Shown here piece after piece: positions 13,117-24,779 of a DNA stretch of 64,000 bases. The notes beneath the pieces are model-generated. The model was not told the origin of the DNA. It was given only the letters and a program-made list of their open reading frames with translations, and ran no database searches. The stretch is taken from NCBI GenBank assembly GCA_009830035.1, contig SZZY01000013.1, positions 47,057-111,056 on the forward strand, in the 5' to 3' direction. Position 1 is the first letter of the stretch. Every line of letters begins with the position of its first letter. The position numbers and the translations under genes are program-made. The stretch comes from Pantoea sp. Eser. GTDB lineage: Bacteria > Pseudomonadota > Gammaproteobacteria > Enterobacterales > Enterobacteriaceae.

Positions 13117-13144
13117 AAAAAAAAGGCCGACAACATTGTCGGCC
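13117..13144 (-). terminator. Terminator after hflC
   Basis: On the minus strand GGCCGACA and TGTCGGCC form an 8-bp stem followed by eight T residues. It separates hflKC from yjeT. Confidence 0.85.
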
Positions 13145-13162
13145 TGTAGGTTATATCAGTTC

Positions 13163-14167
13163 TTAATGTGTCGCGTTAGAGGGCGCCTTCATATATCGGA
13201 AGAAGTCGCTGTCCGGGCTCAACACCATCACATCCTCATTGTCATTGAAGCTGTTTTCATAGGCACGCAGGCTACGGATAAATGCGTAGAAGTCCGGGTC
13301 CTGACTGAATGCCGCGGCAAACAGTCGCGCCGTCTCCGCATCGCCATCACCGCGGGTAATCAGCGCTTCACGCTGTGCCTCGGCCAGGGTACGCGTTACA
13401 TGGTAATCAGCCTGGGCGCGCAGTTTTTCTGCCTCTTCCTGACCTTGTGAACGCTGGCTACGTGCTACCGCTTCACGCTCTGCACGCATACGGTTGAAGA
13501 TCGCATCAGAAACTTCAGTCGGCAGGTTGATCTGCTTAATCCGCACATCCACCACCTGAATACCTAACGCCGCCATACTGTTCGGGTTCGGTGCCGGTTC
13601 GCTGCTGTTGGTTTCACGTTCTACGCGGGCCGCTGCACTGGCAATCGCATCATCGGCGGCCGGGGTGGCGATTTCGTCATCGCTGCCTGCGGTACCGGTG
13701 TTCAGCGCATCACGCACGTCCGTTGTCAGACGACCACGTGAGTCGGTCACGATGTCTTTGACATCCAGACGACCCATTTCAGAACGCAGACGGTCGCTGA
13801 ACTTACGTTTAAGCAGTACTTCCGCCTGAGAAACATCGCCGCCACCGGTGGCCAAGTAGTAACGACTGAAGTCGCTGATACGCCATTTGATGTAGGAATC
13901 GACGATCAGATCTTTCTTCTCTTTGGTTACGAAGCGATCGGCCTGGTTGTCCATGGTCTGAATGCGGGCATCCAGCGTTTTAACCGTTTCGAGGAATGGG
14001 ATCTTGAAATGCAGACCCGGCTCAAATACCTGCGGTTTGTTTTCGTCGTCGCGCAGAACTTTACCGAAGCGCAGTAGGATGCCGCGCTGACCTTCCTGCA
14101 CCACAAACAGCGACGCATAGAGCGCCACCAGCACGACGATGATTAATACTACTATTGGCTTACGCAT
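13163..14167 (-). CDS. hflC: FtsH regulator HflC
   Basis: 334 residues, the same as E. coli. One N-terminal membrane segment (residues 4-21), then an SPFH/prohibitin domain (from about 22, VVQEGQRGILLRFGKV) exposed to the periplasm, and a coiled coil at about 215-270. With HflK it forms the large cage that encloses the FtsH protease and limits degradation of membrane proteins. It starts four bases after hflK. Intact. Confidence 0.97.
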   Translation of the reverse strand: MRKPIVVLIIVVLVALYASLFVVQEGQRGILLRFGKVLRDDENKPQVFEPGLHFKIPFLETVKTLDARIQTMDNQADRFVTKEKKDLIVDSYIKWRISDFSRYYLATGGGDVSQAEVLLKRKFSDRLRSEMGRLDVKDIVTDSRGRLTTDVRDALNTGTAGSDDEIATPAADDAIASAAARVERETNSSEPAPNPNSMAALGIQVVDVRIKQINLPTEVSDAIFNRMRAEREAVARSQRSQGQEEAEKLRAQADYHVTRTLAEAQREALITRGDGDAETARLFAAAFSQDPDFYAFIRSLRAYENSFNDNEDVMVLSPDSDFFRYMKAPSNATH

Positions 14168-14170
14168 CGA

Positions 14171-15409
14171 TTACTCTCTCCCTTCGCGCTGGCTGTCGTT
14201 GCGCAGAGCGTTAGCCCGACGCTGATCCATGATGCTGTCCGGACTGTATGACGACGTGTCACTGCGGCTGGCGCTGCGATCGGAGAGCGCAGGCTGCGAC
14301 GCACCATTGCCCCCTTTCTGACCGTTGTGGCCGGTTGATGCCTGACCGCCACGCATCAGCTGATCGAGTGGCAGCACAATCAGGTTATTATCCCGATCGT
14401 TAACCAGCACTTTACGCGTATGGCTGAGCACCCGTTCCATCGTTTCGATATAGAGACGCTCTTTGGTGATTTCCGGTGCCGCTTTGTACTCAGGCAGGAT
14501 CTTGGCAAATCGCGCTACTTCACCCTGCGCTTCCAGTACCGTCCGCTCTTTATACGCGCGGGCTTCTTCCAGAATACGCTGCGCCTGACCGTTAGCACGT
14601 GGCTGAACTTCGTTGGCGTAGGCTTCCGCTTCGCGGACATACTGCTCGCGGTTTTCACGCGCGGCAATCGCGTCATCAAACGCAGACTTCACCTCTTCCG
14701 GTGGACGTGCCGCCTGGAAGTTAACGTCCAGCACCGCGATGCCCATGTTGTAAGGGCGAATCGTTTCGTCGATTTCACGCTGGGTATCGCTACGGACTAA
14801 TGTACGGCCTTCGGTTAGGATACGGTCCATGGTGGACCGGCCAATGACGCCGCGCAGTGCGCTGTCGGTGGCCTGACGCAGACTGTCATCCGCGCTGGTA
14901 ACGGCATAAAGATAACGTTCCGGATCGGTAACCCGGTACTGGACGTTCATCTCAACCCGCACCACGTTCTCATCCGAGGTCAGCATCACGCCTGACGCGG
15001 CCAGTTCACGTACCGATTCAACGTTAACGGCACGCACCTGATCGATAAAGGTCGGTTTCCAGTTCAGACCCGGCTCAACCAGATGACTGAACTTGCCGAA
15101 GCGCGTTACCACGCCACGTTCCGCTTCTTTGATGGTGTAGAAACCGCTTGCTGCCCAAATGACGACGGCTGCAACGGCTACAATGCCAACAATTTTACCG
15201 CCGCTGCCGGAGCCGCGCTGACCGTTGTCGTTCTGTTTGCCACCGCCCAGACCACCAAGCTTCTTGCTCAGCTTACGGAAGATATCATCCAGATCAGGAG
15301 GCCCGGATTCCCGTCCTCTTTTATTTCCCCCAGAGTTGCTGCCTTGATTATTGCTGCTTCCCCACGGGTTGCGGTCCTGTCCGTTATTTCCGGGCTGATT
15401 CCACGCCAT
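14171..15409 (-). CDS. hflK: FtsH regulator HflK
   Basis: 412 residues (E. coli 419). The Gly/Asn-rich cytoplasmic N-terminus (MAWNQPGNNGQDRNPWG) is followed by a membrane segment at about residues 75-93 and the SPFH domain. The C-terminal tail is rich in Ser, Gln and Gly. Partner of HflC. It is preceded by a 170-base gap and the decayed hflX, so in this genome hflK may depend on promoters upstream in the miaA-hfq-hflX region. Confidence 0.96.
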   Translation of the reverse strand: MAWNQPGNNGQDRNPWGSSNNQGSNSGGNKRGRESGPPDLDDIFRKLSKKLGGLGGGKQNDNGQRGSGSGGKIVGIVAVAAVVIWAASGFYTIKEAERGVVTRFGKFSHLVEPGLNWKPTFIDQVRAVNVESVRELAASGVMLTSDENVVRVEMNVQYRVTDPERYLYAVTSADDSLRQATDSALRGVIGRSTMDRILTEGRTLVRSDTQREIDETIRPYNMGIAVLDVNFQAARPPEEVKSAFDDAIAARENREQYVREAEAYANEVQPRANGQAQRILEEARAYKERTVLEAQGEVARFAKILPEYKAAPEITKERLYIETMERVLSHTRKVLVNDRDNNLIVLPLDQLMRGGQASTGHNGQKGGNGASQPALSDRSASRSDTSSYSPDSIMDQRRANALRNDSQREGRE

Positions 15410-15580
15410 GTCTCTACTCCATTTATTGTATTTGCGGCTTATCCGTCATCTTTCAGGCTGTTGCGGCGTTGGCTGCTTTCACTCACCCCGGTCACTTACG
15501 CTGCGTAAGCGCCCGGTGATTCTTTCAATTGCCGCCTTGCTACAAGCTGAAATCTTTTGGGTAAGTTCGATTGGGCAATA

Positions 15581-16845
15581 TCAAACAATGTAACTGGTCA
15601 GCGACGGTTCCTGTTTGCATAAGCGCAACCATTCAATGATTGGCATACGAATCTGCAATCCTACACTGCCGTCTTCCTGATTCCACTCTTTCTCAATCGT
15701 CTGCAACTGGTAGAAACGGCTGCGCAAGCGCCCCGCCTCGGGTGGCAGATGTAATTCGTACTGGGCAATTTCACCCGACAGCCGCTCAGACAGCGCCTGC
15801 CATAATAACGGAATGCCAGCACCGGTCTGGGCAGACAGCCAGACGCGAATTGGCAGGTTTTCTTCGTTATGATCGATGCGCGGTTCAAAGCCATCTTATT
15901 CATGACCAGTAAGGTGGGAATTTCGTCAGCGTCGATCTCTTCCAGTACCGTATCAACGGCTTCAATATTTTCTGTGACGCGAACGTCAGCACCGTCAATC
16001 ACATGCAGCAGCGTCGCCTGACGCGTCTCCTGCAGGGTCGCTTTAAAGGCAGCAACCAAATCGTGAGGAAGATGGCGGATAAAGCCGACCGTATCCGCCA
16101 GCATCACTTCACCGACATCGGCGACGTTCAGGCGGCGCCGCGTCGGATCAAGGGTCGCAAACAGCCGATCGGCAGCAAAGACGTTGGCTGAGGTCATGGC
16201 GTTAAACAGCTTCGATTTACCGGCGTTGGTATAGCCCACCAGCGACACGGTTGGCACATCGGCCTTGGCGCGTGCCTGACATCCCTGCTCACGCTGTTTC
16301 TCAACCCGTTCCAGACGGGATAAAATCTGGCTGATACGGCCGCGTAATAAGCGACGGTCCGTTTCTAATTGTATTTCACCCGGACCGCGTAAGCCGATTC
16401 CGCCTTTCTGACGTTCAAGGTGCGTCCAGCCGCGTACCAGACGCGTGGCAAGCTGGCGTAGCTGTGCCAGCTCAACCTGCAATTTACCTTCGTGGGTGCG
16501 TGCGCGTTGGGCGAAGATATCAAGAATTAAGCCGGTACGATCAATCACCCGACATTCGCACCTGCGCTCGAGATTTCTTTCCTGAGCGGGCGTAAGGGCA
16601 TGATCGAATAAGACGACCGATGCTCCTGTTGTTTTTACCGCATCGGCAATTTCAACGGCCTTTCCTTCACCGACAAAATACTTGGGATGTGGCGCTTTGC
16701 GGCTGCCAGTGACCACTTGCAGCGCGTTAACGCCAGCAGAAGAGACCAGGGTTTCAAACTCCTGAAGATCTTCTACTTCTTTGTCTTGGGAGAACCAGAT
16801 GTGTACCAGTACGGCCTGCTCACCGGCATCATAACGGTCAAACAA
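15581..16845 (-). pseudogene. hflX: Ribosome-associated GTPase HflX, frameshifted
   Basis: HflX (426 residues in E. coli) splits stalled ribosomes after heat shock. The N-terminal domain and most of the G domain read well, from [15 protein letters not shown] to the G4 motif LVMNKM. Just after it, near 15895, a short deletion shifts the frame; [16 protein letters not shown] and the C-terminal domain continue in another frame to 15581. In addition, the P-loop reads GYTNAGKSK, with Lys for the Thr/Ser after the catalytic Lys, and GPGETQLETD has become [10 protein letters not shown]. These substitutions suggest relaxed selection as well as the frameshift. Confidence 0.9.
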
Positions 16846-16921
16846 GCTATAACCTCGCTAAAATAAAAGACCAGGACGGAAAACCATTTACGCTCTCCGG
16901 TCCTGGCTGTACGGCGACGCG

Positions 16922-17245
<324 letters not shown>

Positions 17246-17337
17246 TTATATTGCTCGTTGTTTGTTGCTTGTAGAACCTATAGTTCTGAAAAAACTGCGT
17301 AAAAATTTGCGCACGATAACCCGTCAATTGTACACAA

Positions 17338-18288
17338 TCACCCATGCTTCGCACTAAGAACCTGTAGCACCTTGTCACGCGCCAGTTGGGGCTTGTCACT
17401 GTCGAGCCAGTGAACATTTTCCCAGCCGCGTAACCAGGTCATCTGACGCTTAGCGAGTTGCCGGGTTGCGCAAATTCCCCGATAAACCATCTCGTCATAA
17501 TCGATTTCGCCCGATAAATAAGACCACATCTGGCGATAGCCAACACAACGAATGGAAGGCATGTCCGTATGCAAATCACCTCGTGCAAACAGGGCCCGAG
17601 ACTCCGCTTCAAATCCTGACGCTAACATCTGCTCAAAACGCAACGCGATGCGCTGGTGTAACAGTTCACGGCTCGCGGGGGCGATGGCAAACTGGTACAC
17701 GTCGTAGGGTAACGCTTCACCGGACGTTTTTGTCAGTTCCGTTAAAGTTTTACCCGAAATGAAAAAAACTTCCAGTGCTCGCGAAAGTCTCTGCGAATCA
17801 TTCGGACGAATACGACTGCCAGCAACCGTGTCGATTTCACACAGCTGGCGGTGTAAAGCTTCCCAGCCTTTTTCACGCGCCGTTTGCTCTATCTGCTGAC
17901 GAACCTCGGGATCGGCCGAGGGCAACGGCGACAATCCTTCAAGTAACGCCTTGAAGTAGAGCATGGTTCCACCAACAAGCAACGGAATTCGTCCGGCCTG
18001 AACGATATCCGCCATTTCTGCTAACGCATCACGTCGAAACTCCGCCGCCGAGTAGGCTTCCGCGGGATCGCGTATGTCCAGCAAACGATGGGGCGCCACT
18101 GCTAACTCCTCAGCCGACGGTTTCGCCGTGCCAATATCCATCTGACGATAGATTAAGGCAGAATCTAGGCTGATTAGTTCCACTGGCAACTGCTTGCGTA
18201 GCTCAATCGCTAATGCAGTCTTGCCAGAAGCCGTGGGTCCCATCAAAAAAATAGCCTTTGGTTGGCCAGCCTGGTTTAGTTCACTCAT
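17338..18288 (-). CDS. miaA: tRNA dimethylallyltransferase MiaA
   Basis: 316 residues, as in E. coli. P-loop GPTASGKT at residues 17-24, the catalytic-region [19 protein letters not shown] and the [10 protein letters not shown] and YRQMWSYL blocks are all present. It prenylates A37 of tRNAs that read UNN codons. Its start overlaps the end of mutL by eight bases. A rare Leu CTA at 18165-18168 (minus-strand context AGC-CTA-GAT) lies in a former CCTGG site. Intact. Confidence 0.97.
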   Translation of the reverse strand: MSELNQAGQPKAIFLMGPTASGKTALAIELRKQLPVELISLDSALIYRQMDIGTAKPSAEELAVAPHRLLDIRDPAEAYSAAEFRRDALAEMADIVQAGRIPLLVGGTMLYFKALLEGLSPLPSADPEVRQQIEQTAREKGWEALHRQLCEIDTVAGSRIRPNDSQRLSRALEVFFISGKTLTELTKTSGEALPYDVYQFAIAPASRELLHQRIALRFEQMLASGFEAESRALFARGDLHTDMPSIRCVGYRQMWSYLSGEIDYDEMVYRGICATRQLAKRQMTWLRGWENVHWLDSDKPQLARDKVLQVLSAKHG

Positions 18289-20134
18289 GCTTCAACGCGT
18301 CAATCGCGCTCTCAATCTCAATGGCCTGTATCAGACCTGAAGGCGGCGATTTTAATAGCTGTGGACAGAGCCGTTCCAGCTCAGCCAGCAGGTTAATCGC
18401 CTGTGAGTGATTCCAGTCAGACGACTCTGCATCCTGACGTCGCGCCAGCCACTGGGCCAGTTGCGTCGCAGAGTTATCTTGCTGCCGGGCGAGATAGCCT
18501 AACAGTTCAGGAATCAAGATTTGTAAATTTTGTGTTCGTAACGGTAAAGGAACCGCGCGGAGGGTCACATGGTCGCCCTCCAGCTGCAGTTCTATTCCCA
18601 TCTGATTGAGCAGGCTGCTGTTTTTCTGTGCAGCCTGCCGTTCAGCCTGGGCAATTTTGAGCCGCACCGGAATCAGTAACGGCTGCGGTTTTAAGCCGGT
18701 TTCGCCGGGCTGAAGCTGCGCCTGTTTTACCCAGCGCGCCGCCACCGGCAGCGCCAGCAGCAGCAGTTTCTGGTCCTGCTCCAGCAACGCATAGTGGTGA
18801 TGCAGCACCGTCAGTACCCGGCCAAAACTCTGGGCATGCGCCGCCAGCGGTGACGCTTTGACGACGGCACGCGGTGCCGATTCAGCAGGCTGCGCCGGTG
18901 GCGCACTGCTGGCGGGGGTTTTCAGAAGCTGCTGATAGACCGCGCCTTCCCGCTGGCGATAACCGCTCTCTTTGCTCTGCCAGGCTGGCGCGGGTCCCGG
19001 CGCCGATGCTGACGGCGTTGACTCGCTGCGACGCGCGGCGGGCTGTGAAAAATGGTTTCCCCCGGCCGCCTGACGATTCTCGTGCTGCCAGCGCGGCGCG
19101 GGCTCTTCCGCCTGCAGTGTCGGCAGTACCGGGGCCGCGCTCGCCTGTAACACGCTCATCACGCCCTGATAGATAAAATCATGCACCAGCCGCGACTGAT
19201 GAAACCGCACCTCATGTTTTGCCGGATGAACGTTGACATCCACCTGGTGCGGATCGATTTTCAGATAGAGCACATAGGCGGGCTGCTGATCCTCCTGCAG
19301 CTGGGTCTGGAAAGCCTGACGGATAGCGTGATTAATCAGTTTATCCCGCATCATGCGGCCGTTGACGTAGCAATACTGCAGGTCGCTGACCTGACGCGAA
19401 CCGGTCGGATCGGCCACCCAGCCGCGCAGCGACAGATCGTCATGCTGCCAGTCGATGCGTAACGCATGCTGCATGAAGGTCACGCCACAGATGGACGCCA
19501 GCCGCCGTTCGCGCTGACTCTCATCACTCACCGCCCGATACTGACGCATCATTTTGCCGTTGTGACTGAGTGAAATCGCCACGTCAAAGCGGGCCAGCGC
19601 GATGCGGCGTATCACTTCATCGATGTAACCGAACTCGGTTTTTTCGGTACGCATGAATTTGCGGCGCGCCGGAGTGTTGTAAAACAGATCCAGCACTTCC
19701 AGCGTGGCGCCGCACGGATGCGCAGCAGGCTTAATCGTCACCGCCATATCGCGCCCTTCGGCATAGGCCTGCCAAGCTTCAGTTTGATCGGCGGTACGTG
19801 AGGTCAGGGTCAGGCGAGAGACCGAGCTGATACTGGCCAGCGCTTCGCCCCGGAAACCGAGGCTCGTGATCGCCTCCAGGTCATCCAGTGAGGCAATCTT
19901 ACTGGTGGCATGGCGGGCCAGCGCCATCGCCAGTTCGCTTTTTACGATGCCGCACCCGTTGTCACGGATGCGTATCAGCTTCGCGCCGCCCTTTTCAATC
20001 TCAACATCAATGCGTGTTGCGCCAGCATCAAGGCTGTTTTCCACCAGCTCTTTCACAACCGATGCAGGACGCTCGACCACTTCACCCGCCGCAATCTGGT
20101 TCGCCAGTTGCGGCAGTAAAATTTGTATCGGCAT
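18281..20134 (-). CDS. mutL: DNA mismatch repair protein MutL
   Basis: 617 residues (E. coli 615). The GHKL ATPase domain has E29 and N33 in [17 protein letters not shown] and GFRGEAL. A long Pro/Ala-rich linker (about 335-430) joins the C-terminal dimer domain. It couples MutS to MutH. There are no visible lesions, so by this gene at least methyl-directed repair is not lost, although the genome is full of indels. Confidence 0.96.
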   Translation of the reverse strand: MPIQILLPQLANQIAAGEVVERPASVVKELVENSLDAGATRIDVEIEKGGAKLIRIRDNGCGIVKSELAMALARHATSKIASLDDLEAITSLGFRGEALASISSVSRLTLTSRTADQTEAWQAYAEGRDMAVTIKPAAHPCGATLEVLDLFYNTPARRKFMRTEKTEFGYIDEVIRRIALARFDVAISLSHNGKMMRQYRAVSDESQRERRLASICGVTFMQHALRIDWQHDDLSLRGWVADPTGSRQVSDLQYCYVNGRMMRDKLINHAIRQAFQTQLQEDQQPAYVLYLKIDPHQVDVNVHPAKHEVRFHQSRLVHDFIYQGVMSVLQASAAPVLPTLQAEEPAPRWQHENRQAAGGNHFSQPAARRSESTPSASAPGPAPAWQSKESGYRQREGAVYQQLLKTPASSAPPAQPAESAPRAVVKASPLAAHAQSFGRVLTVLHHHYALLEQDQKLLLLALPVAARWVKQAQLQPGETGLKPQPLLIPVRLKIAQAERQAAQKNSSLLNQMGIELQLEGDHVTLRAVPLPLRTQNLQILIPELLGYLARQQDNSATQLAQWLARRQDAESSDWNHSQAINLLAELERLCPQLLKSPPSGLIQAIEIESAIDALKHE

Positions 20135-20183
20135 GGTGAATATCCTTTTAGCTGATAGCCCGGCGCAGTGGCCGGGCGAACAT

Positions 20184-21663
20184 TCAGGATGCAGGAATTT
20201 TCAGGTTCTGCCCCAACATCACGTTGGTCGACTTCAGATTATTGGTCTGCATTATCGCTTTCGGGCTGACGCCGTAGTGGGCGGCAATACCGGTCAACGA
20301 GTCGCCGCGAAGTATGGCGCTGGATAGCACCGGTATACTGCGTCACGCCGGTCGCCGGGTTGCTGGCGACGCTAACCGCTGGCGACGAGTCCAGCGGCCG
20401 GTTTTTCTCCTTTGGGATGGATTGCAGCGGGTGCGCCAGGAAATAAGTGCGCAGACCTTTATAGATCGACTGCGCAATCTTATCCTGGTGTGCGCTACTG
20501 CCAAGCAGTCGCTCCTCCGAGGAATTACTGATAAAGCCGGTTTCCACCAGCAGCGAAGGAATATCCGGCGAACGCAGCACGCCAAGGCTGGCATGCTCAG
20601 GTAAGCGTTTATGCAGCGAAGTGACGCCGCGTAATTGCTGTAGTACCCGCTGGGCAATGTCATAACCGACGCGCTGTGAATGACCAAACTGCAGGTCAAG
20701 TACCGCCTGACTGAGATAAGGGTCCGCCTGACTGTTCGCCAGCAGATCGCCTGCGCCGCCCAGCAGTTCAGACTGCTTCTCTTTCTGCTCCAGCCAGTTA
20801 GCCATCTCACTGTTGGCGCGACGATTCGACAACACCCAAACCGACGCACCGGTCGCCGCATGGCTTGGCGCGGCGTCGGCGTGAATAGAGACCAGCACGT
20901 TGGCGTTCGCTTTACGCGCCACGTCAGAACGGCCCATCACCGAAATAAAATAGTCGCCATCACGGGTCAGTACACCTTTGAACATCGGGTCGTTGTTCAG
21001 CAACACCCGCAGCTTACAGGCGATGGCGATGGTGACATTCTTCTCTTTCAGTCCGCGCTGTCCGGTAGCGCCGGGATCCTGACCACCGTGTCCGGCATCA
21101 ATCGCCACGATCACCGTGTCGTTGCGGCTGACCGCGCTGCCCGGACGTACCGTGCTGGCTGTGCTGGTGACGGCGGTGACCGGATTGGCATTGAACGGGT
21201 TGGCGGCGGCTGCGCTCTGAACCGGGGCGCGGACCGGCGCAGGATCCGGCGTCGGTGCAGGGCGGGTTACCGCCGGACGTGAACCGGTAATAGTAAATAC
21301 CACGCTGTAGCTGCTGCCGTTACGCTGCGTCACCGCCCGGGTTTTACCCGGTTGCGTCAGCTCAAACACCAGCCGTACGCTCTGTTTATCTTTTGGCGTG
21401 CTGGTGCGGATGCGCTTTACAATATTTTCCCCGCTGAAGTTCAGCGGCAGTCCCTGCACCACACCGCTCTGACGCACGTCCAGCACTACCCGATCCGGGT
21501 TGCGCAGCGGGAAGAAACCATACACCGGCTGCCCGACAAAGTTCAGGGTCACCGTGGCCTGGTTATCGCCATTGGCGACTTTGATATCAGACAGGGTGGC
21601 CGCGAACAGCGGCACGCAGACCAGCAGCAGGGTCACTAAGACTAATTTCATCCGTGACTTCAT
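20184..21663 (-). pseudogene. amiB: N-acetylmuramoyl-L-alanine amidase AmiB with frameshifted LysM tail
   Basis: A signal peptide ([18 protein letters not shown]) is followed by an AMIN domain (about 20-125), a Pro/Ala/Val linker and the zinc amidase domain: [30 protein letters not shown] and the late [13 protein letters not shown] are intact. Near 20325 a small indel shifts the frame at the start of a C-terminal LysM domain ([15 protein letters not shown], then NLKIPAS in the other frame to 20184). The current product would end at 20239 with an unrelated tail. The catalytic part may still work, since E. coli AmiB appears to lack this LysM extension. Calling it a pseudogene is therefore cautious. 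Its start overlaps the end of tsaE. Confidence 0.75.
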
Positions 21664-22136
21664 GCCGGGTCCCTGTGTTGTGCGAGTGACGTAATCCACT
21701 GCTCTGCCTGCGGCGGGTGGGCCGTCAGCTCCGCTTCACGCGCATCATCGACGTAGCGCAGCGTTAAAGAGAGATCGGGCGGCGGCAGAAACCCTTCGCC
21801 CTGCTGTGGCCATTCGACCAGACAGATGGCGTCACCGCTGAAATAGTCGCGGATGCCCATAAATTCCAGCTCTTCCGGGTCGGCCAGCCGATAGAGGTCA
21901 AAATGATAAAGTGAGCGCTCACCCAGGGTGTAAGGCTCAACCAGCGTGTAGGTCGGGCTTTTTACGTTGCCCTGATGTCCCAGCGCCTGCAGAAAGCCGC
22001 GGCTGAAGGTAGTTTTACCCGCCCCCAGATCGCCATAGAGATAAATGACCGCCGCGTTGCCACAGGCACGCGCCAGTTGAGCGCCCAAACCGAGCGTAGC
22101 CGCCTCATCGGGCAAAGAAATAACACAGGTCTTCAT
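21660..22136 (-). CDS. tsaE: tRNA t6A biosynthesis ATPase TsaE
   Basis: 158 residues. P-loop GDLGAGKTT at 35-43, then [17 protein letters not shown] and the [16 protein letters not shown] block. It works with TsaB, TsaD and TsaC to make N6-threonylcarbamoyl-A37, and is essential in E. coli. It overlaps nnr and amiB by four bases at each end, so the three are translationally coupled. Intact. Confidence 0.96.
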   Translation of the reverse strand: MKTCVISLPDEAATLGLGAQLARACGNAAVIYLYGDLGAGKTTFSRGFLQALGHQGNVKSPTYTLVEPYTLGERSLYHFDLYRLADPEELEFMGIRDYFSGDAICLVEWPQQGEGFLPPPDLSLTLRYVDDAREAELTAHPPQAEQWITSLAQHRDPA

Positions 22137-23653
22137 GCTTCTTGATTCATCTCAGGATTAACAAATTGCCGCAGCAGCTCAAGTAAATCTGTTGCCAGCA
22201 TACCGCGCGTGCCACGTTGTGCGGCCACCGCATCGGCTGCGGCGCCGTGCGCGACGCAGCCGGCACAGGCCGCATCGAACAGCGTCAGTTTCTGCCCCAT
22301 CAGCGAGGCGATAATCCCACTCAGGAGATCGCCCATGCCGCCGGAGGCCATACCGGCATTTCCTACATCGGCAAACGCCATTTCACCCTGCTCGCTGGCG
22401 ATCAAGGTTCCGGCACCTTTCAGTACCACCACGCCACCGTAGCGCTGGGCTAAGCTCTGCGCTGCATGTAAGCGGTCACTCTCAACCTCACTGGTCTTGA
22501 TGTTGAGCAAGCGCGCCGCTTCGCCAGGATGCGGCGTAATGATGCGATTCTGACGTTTCTCTGCACTGATTGCCAGCAGGTTAAGTGCATCCGCATCCCA
22601 AAGCATCGGCTTTTCGCTTTCCGCGACCCGTTCCAGCGCCCGCTTGCCCCACTCACGCTGTCCCAGGCCCGGTCCAATTGCAATTACATCTGCCCATTCC
22701 AGCGCCGCGCTGAGCTGTTCATCGGTCAGCTCATCGACCATGATTTCCGGCCGCGCCGTCAGGATCGGGATAATATTGTCTTTGTGAGTAAGTACTCGCA
22801 CTAACCCGCTGCCGCTGCGTAACGCCGCTTCTGCCGTCATTCGTACCGCGCCGGCGGTACCGGCATCGCCGCCCACCACCAGCAGGCGGCCGTGATCTCC
22901 TTTATGCGAGGTCGGCTTACGCGGTCTGAACCACTGCGTGAGCGCGCTGACATCATAGCGCGCCATCGGGGCGGTTTGCGCCGCCAGAAAAGCCTGCAGG
23001 CCGAGATCGGCATAGAACAGCTCACCGATATAATCCCGCGCTTTGCCGGTAATCTGGCCCGGTTTGAGCGCCACCATGCTCAGGGTGTGCGTGGCCTGTA
23101 TCACCTCACCGGGCGCACTGCCGGTGCTGGCGGCTAAGCCGGACGGCATGTCGATAGCGAGGATCGGCGCGGCATGGGCATTCGCCTGCTGTATCAGGGT
23201 GCGGTAAGGTTCGCCCGGCGCGCGATTAATGCCGGTTCCCAGCAGCGCATCGACGATGACCCCGACCTGCTCTGGCCAGGCGGCATCGGCGGCATGAATT
23301 TCGCCGCCCGCATCCAGCCAGGCGTCCCGGGCGCGTTGCGCCTCCTCGGGCAGCGGTTTCTCACCGTCACAGGCCAGCAGTGTGACCTGCCGGCCCGCCG
23401 CCTGCCCCAGACGGGCCACCACGTAGCCATCGCCGCCGTTATTGCCATGACCACACAGGATCAGCCAGTGTCGGGCGTCAGGCCAGCAGGCGTTAAGATG
23501 TTCATAGGCCGCCTGTCCGGCACGCAGCATCAGTTCATATAAGGTGATGCCGAGTGCATCAGCGCCTTCACGCTCCAGCTGCGCCACGGCCTGCGGAGGC
23601 CAGACAGAATATGGTAAACTGCGGCTGTTTTTCTTCGAACCCTGGTCACTCAT
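22133..23653 (-). CDS. nnr: Bifunctional NAD(P)H-hydrate repair enzyme Nnr
   Basis: 506 residues. N-terminal NAD(P)HX epimerase domain (about 20-220, with [16 protein letters not shown]) and C-terminal ADP-dependent dehydratase domain (from about 230, with [27 protein letters not shown] and [14 protein letters not shown]). It repairs hydrated NADH and NADPH. Its start codon overlaps that of queG on the other strand by two bases, so the two divergent genes share their entire start region. Intact. Confidence 0.95.
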   Translation of the reverse strand: MSDQGSKKNSRSLPYSVWPPQAVAQLEREGADALGITLYELMLRAGQAAYEHLNACWPDARHWLILCGHGNNGGDGYVVARLGQAAGRQVTLLACDGEKPLPEEAQRARDAWLDAGGEIHAADAAWPEQVGVIVDALLGTGINRAPGEPYRTLIQQANAHAAPILAIDMPSGLAASTGSAPGEVIQATHTLSMVALKPGQITGKARDYIGELFYADLGLQAFLAAQTAPMARYDVSALTQWFRPRKPTSHKGDHGRLLVVGGDAGTAGAVRMTAEAALRSGSGLVRVLTHKDNIIPILTARPEIMVDELTDEQLSAALEWADVIAIGPGLGQREWGKRALERVAESEKPMLWDADALNLLAISAEKRQNRIITPHPGEAARLLNIKTSEVESDRLHAAQSLAQRYGGVVVLKGAGTLIASEQGEMAFADVGNAGMASGGMGDLLSGIIASLMGQKLTLFDAACAGCVAHGAAADAVAAQRGTRGMLATDLLELLRQFVNPEMNQEA

Positions 23654-24779
23654 GTCATACCCTCTCGATCTTCATCAACTCGCACAACAGATTAAACAGT
23701 GGGGATTGGATCTCGGCTTTCAGCAGGTCGGCATCACCGATACCGACCTGAGTGTGGAAGAGCCACTTCTTCAGGCGTGGCTGGACAAGCAATATCATGG
23801 CGAGATGGAGTGGATGGCGCGCCACGGTATGATGCGGGCGCGTCCGCATGAACTGCTAACCGGTACGCTGCGCGTCATCAGCGTTCGCATGAACTACCTG
23901 CCAGCCAAAGCGGCTTTTGCCAGTACGTTGAAAAATCCCCGACTGGGCTATGTCAGCCGTTATGCCCTCGGTCGTGATTACCACAAAGTATTGCGCAATC
24001 GACTGAAAAAGCTCGGAGAAATGATCCAGCAGCATTGCGGTGAGCTTAATTTCCGGCCGTTTGTTGACTCTGCCCCGCTGCTCGAGCGCACGCTGGCGGC
24101 CAAAGCGGGACTGGGCTGGACCGGTAAACACCCTTTGATTCTCAATCGCGAGGCGGGTTCATTGTTTTCCCTCGGCGAGCTGCTGATCGATCTGCCGCTG
24201 CCGGTGGATACGCCTCAGCCGGAGCAGTGTGGACGCTGCGTCGCCTGCCTGACCAACGCCATCGTTGAACCCTATGTGGTCGATGCGCGGCGCTGCATCT
24301 CCTACCTCACCATCGAACTGGAAGGGGCCATTCCGGAAGAATTTCGTCCGCTGATGGGCAACCGGATTTATGGCTGCGACGATTGTCAGCTGATCTGTCC
24401 GTAGAATCGTTACGGGCAGCTCAGCGATGAAAGTGACTTTTCGCCACGCGCCGCCCTGCATGCGCCCGAACTGATCGATCTGTTTCAGTGGGATGAAGCG
24501 AAGTTTCTGCGCATTGCGGAGGGATCGGCGATTCGGCGTATCGGTCATCTACGCTGGCTGCGCAATATCGCCGTGGCGCTGGGTAATGCGCCCTGGTCAC
24601 CCGAGATTATTCCGGTGCTGGAACAGCGGCTGGGTGAGAGTGATTTACTGGATGAGCATATTCAGTGGACCATCGCCCGGCAGCAGGATAAGCGTCAACA
24701 GGTGGTTATCGATGTGCAGCCCGCGCAGCAAAAGCGCCTGGTTCGTGCAGTTGAGAAGGGATTACCGCGTGATGCATGA
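23652..24779 (+). pseudogene. queG: Epoxyqueuosine reductase QueG, two lesions
   Basis: The last enzyme of queuosine synthesis, a cobalamin and 4Fe-4S protein. From [15 protein letters not shown] the frame is open to TAG at 24402-24404, where the family has Trp in CPWNRY; the same frame then continues to the normal C-terminus KGLPRDA at 24779. A second lesion, an in-frame loss of about 12 bases near 24255, removes the ICPTG part of the first cluster motif: CGRCVACLT is followed directly by NAIVEPY, so the fourth Cys ligand is missing. Reading through the stop would therefore not restore the enzyme. Confidence 0.92.
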
